Below, one piece after another: positions 34,979 through 49,300 of a DNA stretch of 64,000 nt (its first letter is position 1; the number at the start of each line of letters is the position of its first letter). The DNA is from Doris montereyensis. Its lineage: Eukaryota; Mollusca; Gastropoda; Nudibranchia; Dorididae. The stretch lies in contig JAXRKP010000028.1 in the NCBI GenBank assembly GCA_037039925.1, positions 378,089-442,088 on the forward strand. Reading direction: 5' to 3'. A program made the translations under genes and the position numbers. The notes under the pieces were generated by a model. It did not search any database. It was not told where the DNA came from and saw only the letters and a program-made list of their open reading frames with translations.

Positions 34979-36980
34979 TCACAACCTGCTGCCTTGCAGG
35001 AGGGTCTTGGTTGACCAAGGCTAAGGGAGTTAAGCCTGTCAAAAAATAATAAACAACGCCCAGTACGGGGCCCCAAGGTGGCAGCCCCACTACCTACCTA
35101 GGCTACAGTGGGCTAATCACCTGTTTACCCACATCCAAATTATTCAGAAACACAAAGATTTGATATCCAGATTGAACTTTCAAAGACGACCTAGTAGAAA
35201 CGAACACAGACTGGGATTTTGGAACATGGAATGTTAGGGCCCGGGCAGTGGACAGGTAAGCACCTGTACAGGGATTAAGCGGTCCTGCCCTCCACCACAG
35301 TCTCCAACTGCCTTACACTACTTACAGGCCGGTCTTGGTTGACCAAAGGCTAAGGGAGTTAACCCTGACAGAAAATAAAACCTGCTACCTTGCAGGCTGG
35401 TATTGTCAACCAAAGGCTAAGGAGTTAACCGTGACAGAAAATAACAAGGCTCGGTTAGGTGGCAGCCCCACCATCTACCTAGGGTACAGTGGGCCAATCA
35501 CCTGCTTACCCAAAATCAACTGATTCAGCAGAGAAATAAATATTGGATCTTTCGAAGATGAACATGGAAACGAACACGGACTGTTATTTATGGAACATAG
35601 AATATTAGGGCAATAAATGGAGAGAAGTTAAGATAAGCTGAAGAAATGGAACAATTTAACGAAGATATTTTGGCCATTACAGAGACAAAGAAAAACGGAC
35701 AAGGAATAGAAAATATAAGGCCAAATCATACTTTTATCTTCTCAGGGATAGATGTCAAAGATAGAGATAGAGCAGGAGTAGACCTCCTAATGCATAAAAA
35801 TAAAAGGCATGAAAAGCTACTAGAAAGTTGAAAATTTATAAGCCCACGGCTATTAGAGGTAAATATTAGACCAAAAAAGGAAGAGAAGTTAAATTAAAAT
35901 AATAGCCTATGGACCAAACTAAGATGCCACCAAAGAAGAAAAAGTTAATAGACGCTATTAAAACATTTTACAATAAACCAACATGTTCAGTGAGAGTAGC
36001 TGGAAACATGTCTGAAGAATTTGATATACATGTAGATATAGGAGTAAGACACATTTATGGATTCAGTCGCAAATGCATCCTCAAAAATGAAGAAAATGAA
36101 TGAAGGCATGTAGAACCTCAAACCAGTAAATGTAGTAACGCTTTCCATTGCTGATGATTTAGTTCTGTTTGGAAAATCAGAAAGTGACATTCAGTATAAT
36201 ATTAAAATGCTGAATAATGAACTAAATAAAAGAAAATTGAAAATAAATACAAGGAAAACCAAAACAATGCTAGCAATTAGGGAAACTAAAACATAAAATC
36301 TTAAATGGGGCAGGGAGAAGTTAGAACAAGTTCAAAGCTACAATTACCTTGGAGAAATGATTAACTCAGAGGGAAAACTAAGAGTAAGAGAAGCAATCAG
36401 CCAGAGAATCCAAAAGGCAATGACAATATTTAACCATTTATCTAGGAAAGCATTTATAGATAAACAAGAATTGTCAACAAAAATCGAAATGGCAGTATAC
36501 AACACAGTTTATTGTTCTTCTCCTCTATGGCAGCAAAACCTGGACTTTAGACAGTAAGGAATACAGTAGAGTACAAGCAGCTGAAATGAAATATCTAAGA
36601 AAAGTGGAAGGCAAAACTATAAGAGACAAAATCAGAAACACAACAATAAGCAATCAAACCAAAGCAGATGGCAGAAAAGCTAAGATAGAAATAAATCAAC
36701 CGAGATGGTTTAGGCATGTGAACAAAATGAATGATAATAAAATAGCTAAATCTGTAAACAATGATAAAACCTAAGGTAAAAGATCAAAAGGCAGACCTTG
36801 GAGAATGTGGAAAGAAGACATAGAAGAGGCATTAAAGCAAAAAAATTTAACTTTCACTTTCACAGAAAAAAAAATCAGAAAATGCCAGGACTGGGCATCC
36901 TGGAGAAAGATCATCTCGGGCATCTAAACCTGGAAGGTAGAATGCGAACTGACAAAGAAAGAAAGAAAGAAAATATGATT
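34979..36980 (+). mobile_element. LINE A copies 4 and 5, one inside the other
   Basis: 34,979-35,238 is LINE A leader and the first codons of its ORF (GGAACATGGAATGTTAGGGC). At 35,239 a second leader starts at the family's 5' terminus (CCGGGCAGTGGACAGGTAAG) and runs through endonuclease pieces (35,600-35,920). An internal deletion joins these to the RT C-terminal part (35,930-36,970), ending in (GAAA)n at 36,952-36,971. Decayed. It ends about 120 bases beyond the 3' end of the RIG-I-like receptor gene. Confidence 0.8.
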
Positions 36981-37092
36981 CCGTTTCTTTAAGATAAAAG
37001 CAATAAACTGTAAAACAACTTGCTCTTTCTTCTTACCGAGTTGGTTTGAAAACAAAAAATTGTAATTCAATATTGTCAGTCCTGAAATAGTT

Positions 37093-37373
37093 CTACTGCT
37101 CTAATAAACAGTCACACAGAGAATCTATATTGTAAATGCTTTCACTTTCATTTATGTTAAAAGAATCAATCCTAAAATTGATATCTTTCCAATGCTTGTA
37201 TGTCTTTGAAGAAGAAAACTATCTATCACACAAAATTTCTCTATCTTGATGACTGGATAAAAATGATCCCGGTATTTGACCACATTTCCCCAATCATCAC
37301 TACAATTCTTACACTGAAGTTTTCCTTTCTTTTCCAGGCCAATATATGTGCTTGGACGAGGATGTACCTTGAC
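37093..37373 (-). CDS. RLR terminal exon: second half of C-terminal domain
   Basis: Starts after gtccccag. Reads [20 protein letters not shown], then [20 protein letters not shown] and [12 protein letters not shown] one-base shift then occurs within GATAGTTTTCTTCTTCAAAG, after which the frame reads [15 protein letters not shown] to a TAG at 37,093. Without the shift, translation stops ~25 residues later with unrelated sequence. The second zinc pair (CKNC) and the WG motif are intact. Confidence 0.88.
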
Positions 37374-40300
37374 CTGGGGACAAAATAAAAACTAAATTAT
37401 TCATAATTCAATTAAGCCTTTGACAGGAAGCTTTTTTATTTTAAGAAGATTTGGCCCCACCTCACATCCATGCTTATTAGGTACATGAGTTTTTGAATTT
37501 ATACGTTACATTGTACCTACAAAATCTAAGGTTAAAACTCCATTCTAGTCTACTATCATCATACGCATTTGATCGAGACTCACAAAATTTTATGTCTCCT
37601 TGCAGCACTAACTTTCAGGTATTGTTCCTGATTGATTAATGATCTTGATCCCATAAAAGAGGCCTATAAAAAAACAGAATTTTTGTCAACAATAACTGCA
37701 TATCACTCTACTGGTAAAACTGATTACATCTCCAGTAAAAAGTTGTTTGAATAAATTTGTGAACTGAAAAGTTAGACTACAAAGCTATAGGGTTGAAATA
37801 TATTCATTCATGATATGGTTTAAATTTTCACAAAGACAGAAAGAATTATAACAAAAAACCCCAGAAAAATAAACAGAAATAACAAAAGCATAATTTGTCT
37901 TTTTTATTTTTTCATTTTATTGTACAATCGCTCTCAATCTCATCCAATCAATCTCTTTCTACTTTTGATCAATTGGTTGATTAGACAGGACCGGCAGCAA
38001 ACTTTAGGTACAATATCTAATAAGATTTAGGTATGCATTTGAGCATTAACTTATTTTTCCCTTAAACTGCCTAAAGGTTGAATCAATATATCATGTTGTA
38101 AAACAATGAAGCTCTTGTTGTTTTAACAAAGAAGAGAAATATGGAGTGAATTCATTGAGGTAAATTTTCTCAAAAGTATGTCTACCCTTCTTAAAAGCCT
38201 ATCATTATCATTCTAAGGGTCACAAATTGCTGTTAAACATTGCCAAAGAAAGAGCAAAGACAGGACTTCCTCTTAATAAGAAGAAGAATGAGGTTATAGT
38301 TGTGACTAGAAAAAAAGATCTTCACCAAACACAAAACTTTAAACATCTGATAACCTTGATAACATCCAATGGCAAGTATACAGTAAGTAAAAAAAGAAGA
38401 AGCAAAAAGTGTATTTTAATAAAAGATATTTCTTCCATCAAAGAGCAAACTTTCAACAAAGGAACCGTTCATTGTTATATTGAACCAGTTCTCCTTTAAC
38501 ACTTTGGTTGCTAAGCTCTATAAGGCTCAATGGTGTTCCCATTGAAAACGGTTTGAGAAGAAAATGGGCAAAAAAGGGTAAAGTTGGAAAGAAAGAAAAA
38601 ATCTCCATCAATATGCAAGCTAGATGCATGATACTTGGAGAAGGGCAGGGGTAATGAGGTAATTTTCACAATATTGGGAAAAAGCACAATCACTGTTCAG
38701 ATTTATTATCAGGATCTAGATCTATATTCTTTACTCCAATTTGTTCTGCAAAATCTTAGAACCACTCACATGTATTACAATAGTCGCTGAATAAACGCAT
38801 TTCTTAAAACCACACTCTGCATAAACACACACTTTCCTCTGTTGACCAATTTTTTTACTATATAATAACAACAGTGTGTAAAGACACGGTCGACACGCAT
38901 AAAGGCACGCTTCTTCTCTGTGATGCAATTTCATACTCATCGATTAGAAGCCTTAAAATGAGTCTTTTGGTGAGTTTTTGTCAGAAGTTACAATAATATG
39001 AGAACAGATGGCACACTGTAGCGAGTAATGCTAGGACTAGGGCAAACGTGTCACTAGTGTCAGTCTTCTTCCATGTCTAGCTTCATTGTCTGTCCTGAGT
39101 CCAATCACTACCCAGACAAAGGTGTCAGACAGTCTATGTCATGTCTGGCCTACAATGTCTTTCCGCTCCTCCTAGTATCCTAGTCTCTGATTTCTCAATG
39201 TTCAAAGTCATAGGCTGGCTGTCCAGACATTATTCTATGGAAAGTGAGTTTATCAATCGACCCAGAGTTCGTTATGATTGACTGCGGCAGTGAGCGGGGA
39301 ATTCATGCAATGGAATAGACTACGATCGGTGACAGTGACAGATGATGCACACACTCGCTGAAGAAAAAGAGCAAGGGTGTGAGGGCGGGGCTTAATGCTC
39401 ACTGAGGACATAAATATGGTGTGTTTAGTCTGAATTACACACATACATTTTCACGAGATCAATACTTCTAGCCCCAGATCTATCCTACTGTAGACTGTTA
39501 CTGTTATGGGAAGAAGAATAAACTCCACTCACAGAGGTCACTGATTCTCCACAGTAAACAATATTTTATTCTGGGTCCAATATGTAATGGGTTATGTAGA
39601 TCTGGTTAGATATTTAGATATGGAAAATCTATCTAGCTCTCTAAACTAGATCAAGATTTTTTTTCTTAATCTATTATTAGCAAGATCTATTGTCTAAATC
39701 TATTTCTATATCTCATCCACATAAAGTTTGCCAAGGCTCATGCAAGATCATGATCAAAAGTGCGTTCCATATCTAGATTCTAGATTTCCAAAGCGATTCC
39801 ACGCACCGTACATATAGACTCATAATTGATTAGACATGGTTGCAACTTCAGTTGGTTCATCTGTTTGTTCTGGACCTGACGAATATTTTTTTTACTGTAA
39901 TGTTGAATTATAATCTGTTCATTGAGACAGTGGGGTTTTTTGTAGTTTACCCGTCAAAGTCAAAGTCCCAGTTTTAACATAAAGTTAAATCAAAGTCCAC
40001 CATTGTCTTCGGGCATGCTTCATAATTCATGTATAAGTTGCTTAGGTTTTAGACAATATAAATGATCAAAAGACCTTGTTAGCCTACTCCATCTCTATTG
40101 TATACAGAGGAAAGATGCTTTTTGAAAATATTCCATAAATATTAATATTCGAATACAGAAATAGTTCCAAATAGGCCACAATTCTAATAAAGGAGATTTT
40201 AAAGATCAATGTCAATTTAACAAGTATTTTTTAACACTTTCGTATAGTAATACAGTGGAACCTCTCTAACCGGGAACCCGGGGAATCTGAAACCTGGCAA

Positions 40301-43300
40301 ATCGGGAAGAAATCCCAACAACCGAAATTTCTTCTATGTAATTTTTACCTAACATGGAATGCCCCCCCCCCCGATAATCAGGACAATTTTTACACAGGCT
40401 TACAATACATTGATTATCATCACCATTTTTCCTATAATCATTTAATCCAACACGCACTTGTTATCCAAATTTGGTTTCCGTGACAAACAATCAATTATAA
40501 GACCTGTGTTAGTGCTAGATGTGTTATTCATTACATGTACATAATGTCATAAGTGCCAGTTCATGATGACCATAAGCCAGACACACCAGATATTGATTAC
40601 ACATGTGTGAAATTAAGCGTCACGCCAGTCTTTGCTCCTAACAATACAAAATGATGTTGACATGAGGCAGGGCTTAGAAATCAGAGTAGTAGGGGTACAT
40701 TGCAATTTTAGCTCACTTTAGTATTTTGCATGTTTTGTTTGGTTTTTTGTGTAAGTAGTCAAGATCATCTTAAATCAAGGTAAGAAGCGCTTAAAATAAA
40801 TAGTTAATATATTTTTGCCAGGGTAGGGGTACATTGCGAGTCTAGCTCACTTTAATATTTATTTACTATAGATCCTCTTTTTAACTTTTAGGGGTACAAA
40901 CAACGTATTTTTTTATTATAGTTTTGTTTGTCTTAAGTTCCCCTTATAAAATGGATACTAATCTAGATTGGGAAACCAAAACAAATAGAAACAATTCACC
41001 AATGCTCCCTCAGTCAATTAGAGGGTTAATAGTGGGGAAATCAGGATGTGGAAAGACTAATCTATTACTAAACTTATTACTAAAGTAAAACCAGACTTAT
41101 TAGATTATGAAAGTTATTTGTTTATGGGAAGTCTTTCTTTCAACCAAAGTATAAGATATTGAAATGTGCTTATAATAATAACTTAGCAAAAAAGTTGTTT
41201 ATAATTTATTCTATGACATGGATGAAATAATAGAAGAAGACATTTCACCATATGAATTGACAAAAAATTTACAACATATCTATCAAGACCATGTTTCTGA
41301 GGATATGGATTATGATGAGTTTAGAAAGTTATGTAAAATCTGCTGGGCCGAACCTTATAACTTTTTAAATAACGATAACACGTCTCCAGCTCATAGTGGA
41401 AAATACAGACCTAACTTACATGATAAAATTGGAAAAGAAATAATTGAAAAACTTCATCAATTAATTAAAAACACGTCTCCTAAAGAAGACCATCAAATTA
41501 TTGTTAGTAAAAATTAATCAGATTTTAATCCACCATTAAAACTTAATTGGAATAAACAATATGAAATTGCTATGGTCGATTTAGAATTCTACTATTCCTT
41601 TGCGAATATAACAACTTAAAATAATATAATTGAACATGAAAAGATTGACACTGGTGAAAAGAAAATAATTAAAATTCCAGTTGGGTCGTATGAATTTCTT
41701 CTTTCTTTCTTTATCAGTTCCCATTCTACCTTTTGGTGTATGGGTTCATATGCCCGAGATGATCTTTCTCCAGGATGCCCTGTCCTGGCATTTTCCGTTT
41801 CCTTCCAAAAACTTGAAATTTCTATGCTTCAATACCTCTTTTATATCTTTCTTCCCACTTTCTTTGAGGCCTGCTTTTTGGTCTTTTACTTTGAGCTTTA
41901 GCACTGTATACTGATTTAGCTATTCTATTGTCATTCATTCTGTTTACATGCCCAAACCATCTCAATTGATTTGTTTCTATCATAGTTTTTATGCCATCTG
42001 CTTTGCTTTGATCTCTTATTGTTGTGTTTCTGATTTTGTCTCTTTTAGTTTTCCCTACTACTCTTCTTAGATATTTCATTTCAGCTGCCTGTACTCTACT
42101 ATATTCTCTACTGTTTAAGTCAAGGTTTCGCTGCCGTAGAGGAAAGTAGGACAATAAACTGTGTTGTATACTGCCATTTTGGTTTTTGTTGACAATTCTT
42201 GCTTACCTACAAATGCTTTTCCTAGATGGTTATATATTACACTTGCCTTTTGGATTCTCTGGCTGATTTCTTATTTTAGTTTTCTCTCTGAGTTAATCAT
42301 TACTCCTAGGTAATTGTAGCTTTGAATTTTTTTGTAAATTCTCCTGCCCAATTTAAGATTTTGTGTGTTAGCTTCCCTAGTTACTAGCATTGTTTTGGTT
42401 TTCTTTGCATTTACTCTCATTCCTCTTTTATTTAGTTCATTGTTCATAATGTTGATATTCGACTGAAGGTCACTTTCTGATTTTACAAACAGAACTATAT
42501 CATGGGCAAATGAAAGCATTGCTACATTTACTGGTTTGAGCTTCCGCATACCTACATTCATTTTCTTCATTTTTTGAGGATGCCTTTGCGACTGAATCCA
42601 TAAATGTGATAAACAAAAGAGGACTTAGGATACAACCCTGTCTTACTCCTATATCTACATCAAATTCTGCAGATATGTTTCCAGCTACTCTCATTGGACA
42701 TGTTGGTTTCTTGTAAAAACTTTTAATGGCTTCTATTAAATTTTGCTCTATGTTGTGTTCTTTTAAGGAATGCCATAGTTCGTCCAAAGATAACAATAAG
42801 AAATATTATTTTAATTCATATGGTATTCAACCCGTTTTAGAATTAGAAAATTATCTAAAAGCCGATAGTGCTTCTGCGATAGAACATAGTATCTATCAAA
42901 TACAAAAATTAGGTGTTATTTCCGGTCATCTCTGCTTATACTTTTTGAAGAAACTAAATGATGGTTATGACTTTGATGATATAATTGTATCGCTAATAAA
43001 ATGAGTGTTAATAAGTCAGATGAAGAATACGATGATGATAATAAAATGATATCTCCTTTTCATAGTCATCAGACTAATCTTGATGATTAAGAAAATGTAG
43101 AAGGTTTTAATAGCCAAGGAAAAAGAATGGGCTATATGGTTTGAGACTAGGTGGTAATGGTATATATAAAAGAAATAAAATTAATTTACCAGATGATTTA
43201 AAATTATTTGATGAAGAAAAAGTAGAAAAGAATACTAAATTGAATGTCATGTTTCATAACAACAAATGGAAGCCAATTAAAGATAAACATGAATGGGATA

Positions 43301-46300
43301 TTGATATCAAAGTCAGAAATAATACAAAGGAGATTCACTGGATGCATTGAGAATATATAACCCAGGTAAAATGTTCGGTAACTTAGTTCCAGTTAAAGAA
43401 TATGAAAAAGCAACTGTATTAGCAAAGTATCATGGTGACTATTTTATTGCTTCAAATAAAAAGAATAATAATCAAACGGCTCTTGAGTTTATTCCAAAAT
43501 TTAAAAATGACATCAATGATCTGAAAGATCCACCATTTGGGTCAATGCTCTATATTTCAGGTTACTTATTAGAAGAAAACCCAGGAAATCTTATTTTCAA
43601 AGGATTAAACATGACTATTGAAAAGCTAGACACTCCTAAACCAATTTGGATAACTGTCAGAAAAAATATGAATGACTTTGCTGTAAGATCATCTCCAGAA
43701 CATTTAAAGCTTAGTGTTGATAGTGAGGTTAATCTAAATTAAAAAATTTTAAAATAACCGGTAAGTACCTAATCAACCGAATTGCTTTTTCTAAATCAAA
43801 GATTACAAATGATGAAATTTTCTTCTTATAAAAATGGAATTTCATGACCTCTTTTTTATTTCTTAAAAATTGGAACTTGAGGCGACCTTTCTTTATTTCT
43901 TATAAAAATGGATAAACTGGAACTTCCAACTTAAAAAATGGTGAAGGCTTTATTGAAGATGAAAGTATTTTAAAATATGAATATCGCGAACATAAACTTG
44001 ATTCTTGCAATATTAATCTAAATCAAAGTGGCAAAAATAGGATATCGATTAATTATCAAGATGTCTTTCTCTAGATATTGCTGAAAGTTTCTTAGAAATT
44101 ACAGGTGAGCTAGTTAGAAATGAAGGAAATGTTACAAGTAATTATGAAGACAAAGATAAAATAACTTTAATTAATAATGCAATGATGTATTTGTTTTCTA
44201 ATATGAAATATATGGGTAGTGGAGAAGAAATTGAAAGTATAAATAATACAGGAGAGACAACCCCATTGATGGGATATCTGAAGTATGCTGAAACTTTTGA
44301 GAGCTCGAAAGGGTTAAATCAATTATGGTATAGAGAAGGAAGTAATCATTTGGGAAAGAATGGTTTTAACGTAAGAAATTATTATATTATTGAAAAGAGA
44401 AATGGAACATTTAATTTATCTATTCCACTTAAACATATATTTGTTTTTTTCCAAGCATATAATAAAGTAATGTATGGATTTCACCACAAATTATCACTAT
44501 GTAGAAAATCTGAAGATAAAGATGCTATTATAGAAACACCATAACAAAGAAGGAAAATTTGAACCCAGTTTAGAATATGAAAATAAACTGTTAACACAAA
44601 TTAGAAATAACAAAAAATATGAAATTGCTTATAAAGACTTAGAAGTTAATCAATAATTGTTCCTACTGGCGATTAAATTTGAATGGAGAATGAGAACTAC
44701 TACTTCTCCTGAAAAACCTAGATTTCTCATTATTGGCTTTCAAGAAAATAAAACACATGATCAAGTTGAATTTGATAAATCACTGTTCTATCACGCAAAT
44801 ATAAAGAATATATCAGTAACACTTGATTCACAAATATACCCAGAAGTACAATATGATATTAACTTTGAAAAAAATGAATTTAACAGAATATTAAATATTA
44901 AGTGAAGCTGTCGACTTCAAGAAAAATTGCTTTGGAGATGAATCTCGTGTTAGTATGATGCCTTTTGATTATGTGGCTTACTATCCAATATACCCTGTGA
45001 TGTAAGTAATCAAAGCGATAAAATCAAAAGAGCAGTTACTGATATTACTGTGTACACAAACTTTAATAAGAGTGTCAATAATTTAAACACATATGCGATT
45101 ATTGTATCAGATAGAGTAGTTCAAATGGAAAGTGATGAAAGTAAGATGAGAATTATTCAATAAAATTTGTTTGATTAAAAATGGAAAGTAGAAAATGTAA
45201 AAACTGTGAAAGTAGTGGGTGAATTTCTTGTTGATAATAATACTTATCATCTACTATGTGTAAGGTGTAGGGAAAATAATGATTTAAAAAATAAATATGA
45301 CATTACTAGGAAATGTTTAATTTGTAAAGAAGAAAAGGATTTTATGAAGGAGTTCAGTGGAACACAAGATAAAAGAAGGCATCCAATGTGTAAAGAGTGT
45401 GTTCCTAATACTAGAAACTATTTTAGAAAAAGAAAATAAACTTTTCTTTTGTTTAAGTAAAATATAAATTATCCATACCATATGGTAATGTATTTAAACC
45501 ATTAGCTTGTATGTATCTTTTATCATCAAAAGGTGATACACTTTTTTTATTTACTTTATTTATATACATTTCATGTTTTTCTGAATTTAGAGTATACATT
45601 TTATCTATTTGTGCAGTACTATTAAAAAATTTTTTTTATAATCATCAAACTCAATATCTTTTTCAATAGTTGTTTTACCTATTCCTTTTAATTTCTTTAC
45701 TTCTTGTAAATCAGTTAATGTAAATGAATATGCTTTACTCCTGAGGAAAACAATTTCATTCATAATTTACCATTTAACTCATCTTTACATTTACCAATAG
45801 CTTTTTCATTTTCTTCTGAATATAATTGTGATCTTTAGATGTATCTAAATAATCTGATATCTTTTCTGTCTTCATAAATATTATCAGTATAAATACTTAG
45901 AAACAATGCATCCGTATCGGAAGCAATTACTTCATTATCTTTCCATAAATCTTCAACAACATTATAATAAAATTGACACATTAATAACTTACTATAATCT
46001 AAAATACACATTCCTATATAAATAGGTTTATCAAACTTAACTGTTGTTATATTATTTATTATTTCTACAAAGGTTTCGTTAAATATTATTCCATCTTTAA
46101 ATTTAGGTTTGTTAATATGTTTTCGTATCTCTTTCATTTGTGAATAGTTTTACTTCATTTCTATTTCTAATATTCTCCATTGTTTCACCGTAGAAAGCAT
46201 TATTCATCAATTTCTGTAAATCTTTTTTCAAATTCAAATTTTGCTTTAGTTCTTTGTTTTGTATTAAAATCAATTTAGTTTTGTAACCATGCTGATTCTT

Positions 46301-49300
46301 CAAATGAAATAGTTCTATATACTTTTGTAACTTTCATTCCAAGTTTTACTTTAAAACTTTATAGTGGATAATATATATTTTTTTATCCCTTAATGTTAAG
46401 AATAATTTTTCTTCATTACCTAATTTTCTATCTTCTTTTTTAATAGATTAAGTTGGTAAGGTGAAAGATCTTCTTTTTTAATTTTTATCTTTTCAGGTGC
46501 TAATGGATATCTAATTGTTTTTAATTTTGCTTTCTTCGTATATTCTAAATCACACTCAATTATACAACCTCTTCCTTCTGTTTTTGAATCGGTTTCATGT
46601 ATTTTCTTATAATAATCTTGAAAATCTCTTGTTGGAAGTTTCTGTGACATCGTCTATCCATATAGATTATTTGCATCTAGATATAATAAATATTTTTCTT
46701 TTAGAAAATCATTTAAATTACCTCCGTTTTTAATTATCTCTAAACATTGGGTTTTTTTTTCATGTTCATCCATTATTCATTTTCCATCTTTATAATTTGA
46801 TGTATATTTATTATAAGCGTTAACATGTTTAGGACCTAATACACCAAAGAATTCACCTCTTATTTCTTTTTTAAACATTAATAACATATAAAAAAAAAAG
46901 AACCCTCTAAACTTTTCAAAAGCATCTGTAAGAATTAATATATCTGTTTTAAGCTATAACTCAGGATAATCTTTTAAAGCTTTACAATTATAATGATTCC
47001 AAACATTTTGTGTATGCTTATAATTGTTTTTTATTCCTTATCTAGTTAATAGTGAATAAAATTTATCAATTGGGAGGTAATTCAGTTTCATTTAATCTAT
47101 CTATAGAATCAATATACTCATATGGATAAAATCCTTTCTTTCTTTCTTTCTTTATCAGTTCCCATTCTTCCTTTCGGTGTATGGGTAAAATCCTTTCTAT
47201 TTAATTAAATCTATATTACCTTCAAACTCTTTATCTAGTATTAGAAACTCATCAAATGATGCTAAACCGTTTGTAAAGAATCTATATGAATCTTAGAACC
47301 TAAATCTTTTATAATAACTACCATAATCAATTGATATATATTCTTCTGAAGTTTTAGATAGAGGTTTAACTTTGTTATATTCTGATTCATATTTCATTAA
47401 CTCTTCTATTATAAAATGAAAATCATAGTTAGATCCATTGTGAAAGAAAACAGGAATTAACTTAATTGATTTACCTTCTTTAGTATTAGAAGATTGACAT
47501 GCTGTTCCCCTATATTTTGATGTATAATGATTATGTTCTTTTATTTTGCAGTTATCTTTTTGTAAACTCAATTCCACACATATAGCAGTTTGTTGATGTT
47601 CTTTTTCTTGTTATGGTGTTAACTTATGTTTATTTTTCTCATGAAAACACATTCTATCCTATTTCATGAAAAATCAATATAATCATTTGAACATATTTTT
47701 CTTTAGCATCATCACATGTATCATATATTCTGATTGATATAAGTAAGGATAATCAGATTTAACATATATACCATAACTGTTCATATCTTGTTTAAATCAT
47801 TTATTTCTATAAGATTGTTTAGGATTAGGAGAAGAAGTATGAATAGGAATATCCTTTGATTCAAAGTCACAGTAGTAATCTAAATTTGTAATGATGATTC
47901 TTTAACTTAAGAATATTATCTTCTGACATTTTAACATTACAGTGTTTGTGATTTATACATAATTCTTTATGTTTATTTAATGAATTTTCTGTGGTGAAAG
48001 ATTTTAAACAATTTCTACATATGAAAGCTTTATGTTTATTATTATTACAAAGAAAAGTATTACGATTCTTTATTAAGCAATAATGAGTATTAGTTTAATT
48101 TTCCGTGTATAATAACTCAATTATAGTATTACAGATATTATTAGAAATACAAATGGGATATAGGCTTGATTTATCTTTTGGATTATTTAAAGCGAAGACA
48201 TTTATACATAAATCATTTTTATTTTCAACCTTTGGAATATCTTTAATACATAAAAGGTATTCTATTCAACTCATATTTATTTCATCTTCATACTTTTGTA
48301 TTTTGTTAATCTTTCGTTATTGTTAACAGCTGGATATAACTTTGCTAAGATAGACCATAAGAAACATTTATTATCATTTAGATTTTTAACATTAATTATA
48401 TTTGAAGATTTAAAGGGAGTAAGAATATATGATGAAGCTTTTAGATAATTGACTTTATAAAGTTTTATTTCTGCTTCGGCTATTTTATCAAATACAAAGC
48501 CATTACCTCTTTCTTGAAAACTATCAACCCACAAATTAAAACTAGTTGTTAGTTTAGTAAAATAACTATTAATATTATTCTTAGACTTTATCGTTTCTAC
48601 AGGCTGATTATAATAAGCATCAGCTATCTGTGTTGCTAAAGGAGTTATATATTCACATGTTAAAATTATTTCAAGTTTTATTGGAATATTAGTTATAACT
48701 ACTTTATCTTTAAGTTTGCTAACATATTTATTAGGGTTCTCTTCATCAATACCATTAATGATAGACTCTTGAATAGTATCACCAAATTTCTTTGTTTTTA
48801 TAAGGGCCAGTTAGGAAAATATCTTTTATGATAATAATAATCAGATTGATAATTAGGATTTCTATCTTTAAACTCTTGATAACATTGTTTATATTTTTCT
48901 TTATTATTTTGATAATGTTTTTGTTTAGTTTCTTTTCTACAAATTTTATATGCTGAACTTACACCACATAACTTTGTCCATCATATGATTTAAACTTATA
49001 TCCGGTACATTTTTCTCCTAAAAAACTACACTTTACCTTGTTTTAAGCGACTTTTGACTGCCGGTCCTATTTTTTTAAAAACCGTGGCGAGATCATTTTA
49101 GAAAAGTCTCTCTCCGGCTCTTCAGAACGGATACTCCTTCAAAATATTTCAACTATTTATTTTAAGTGCTTTTGACCTTGATTTAAGATGATTTTGACTA
49201 CTTACTTATTTTAAAAAAGAAACATGCTTCGTTTGTACCCCTAAGAATGAACAAAGATTATATAGTAAAATACTAAAGTGAGCTAGACTTGCAATGTACC

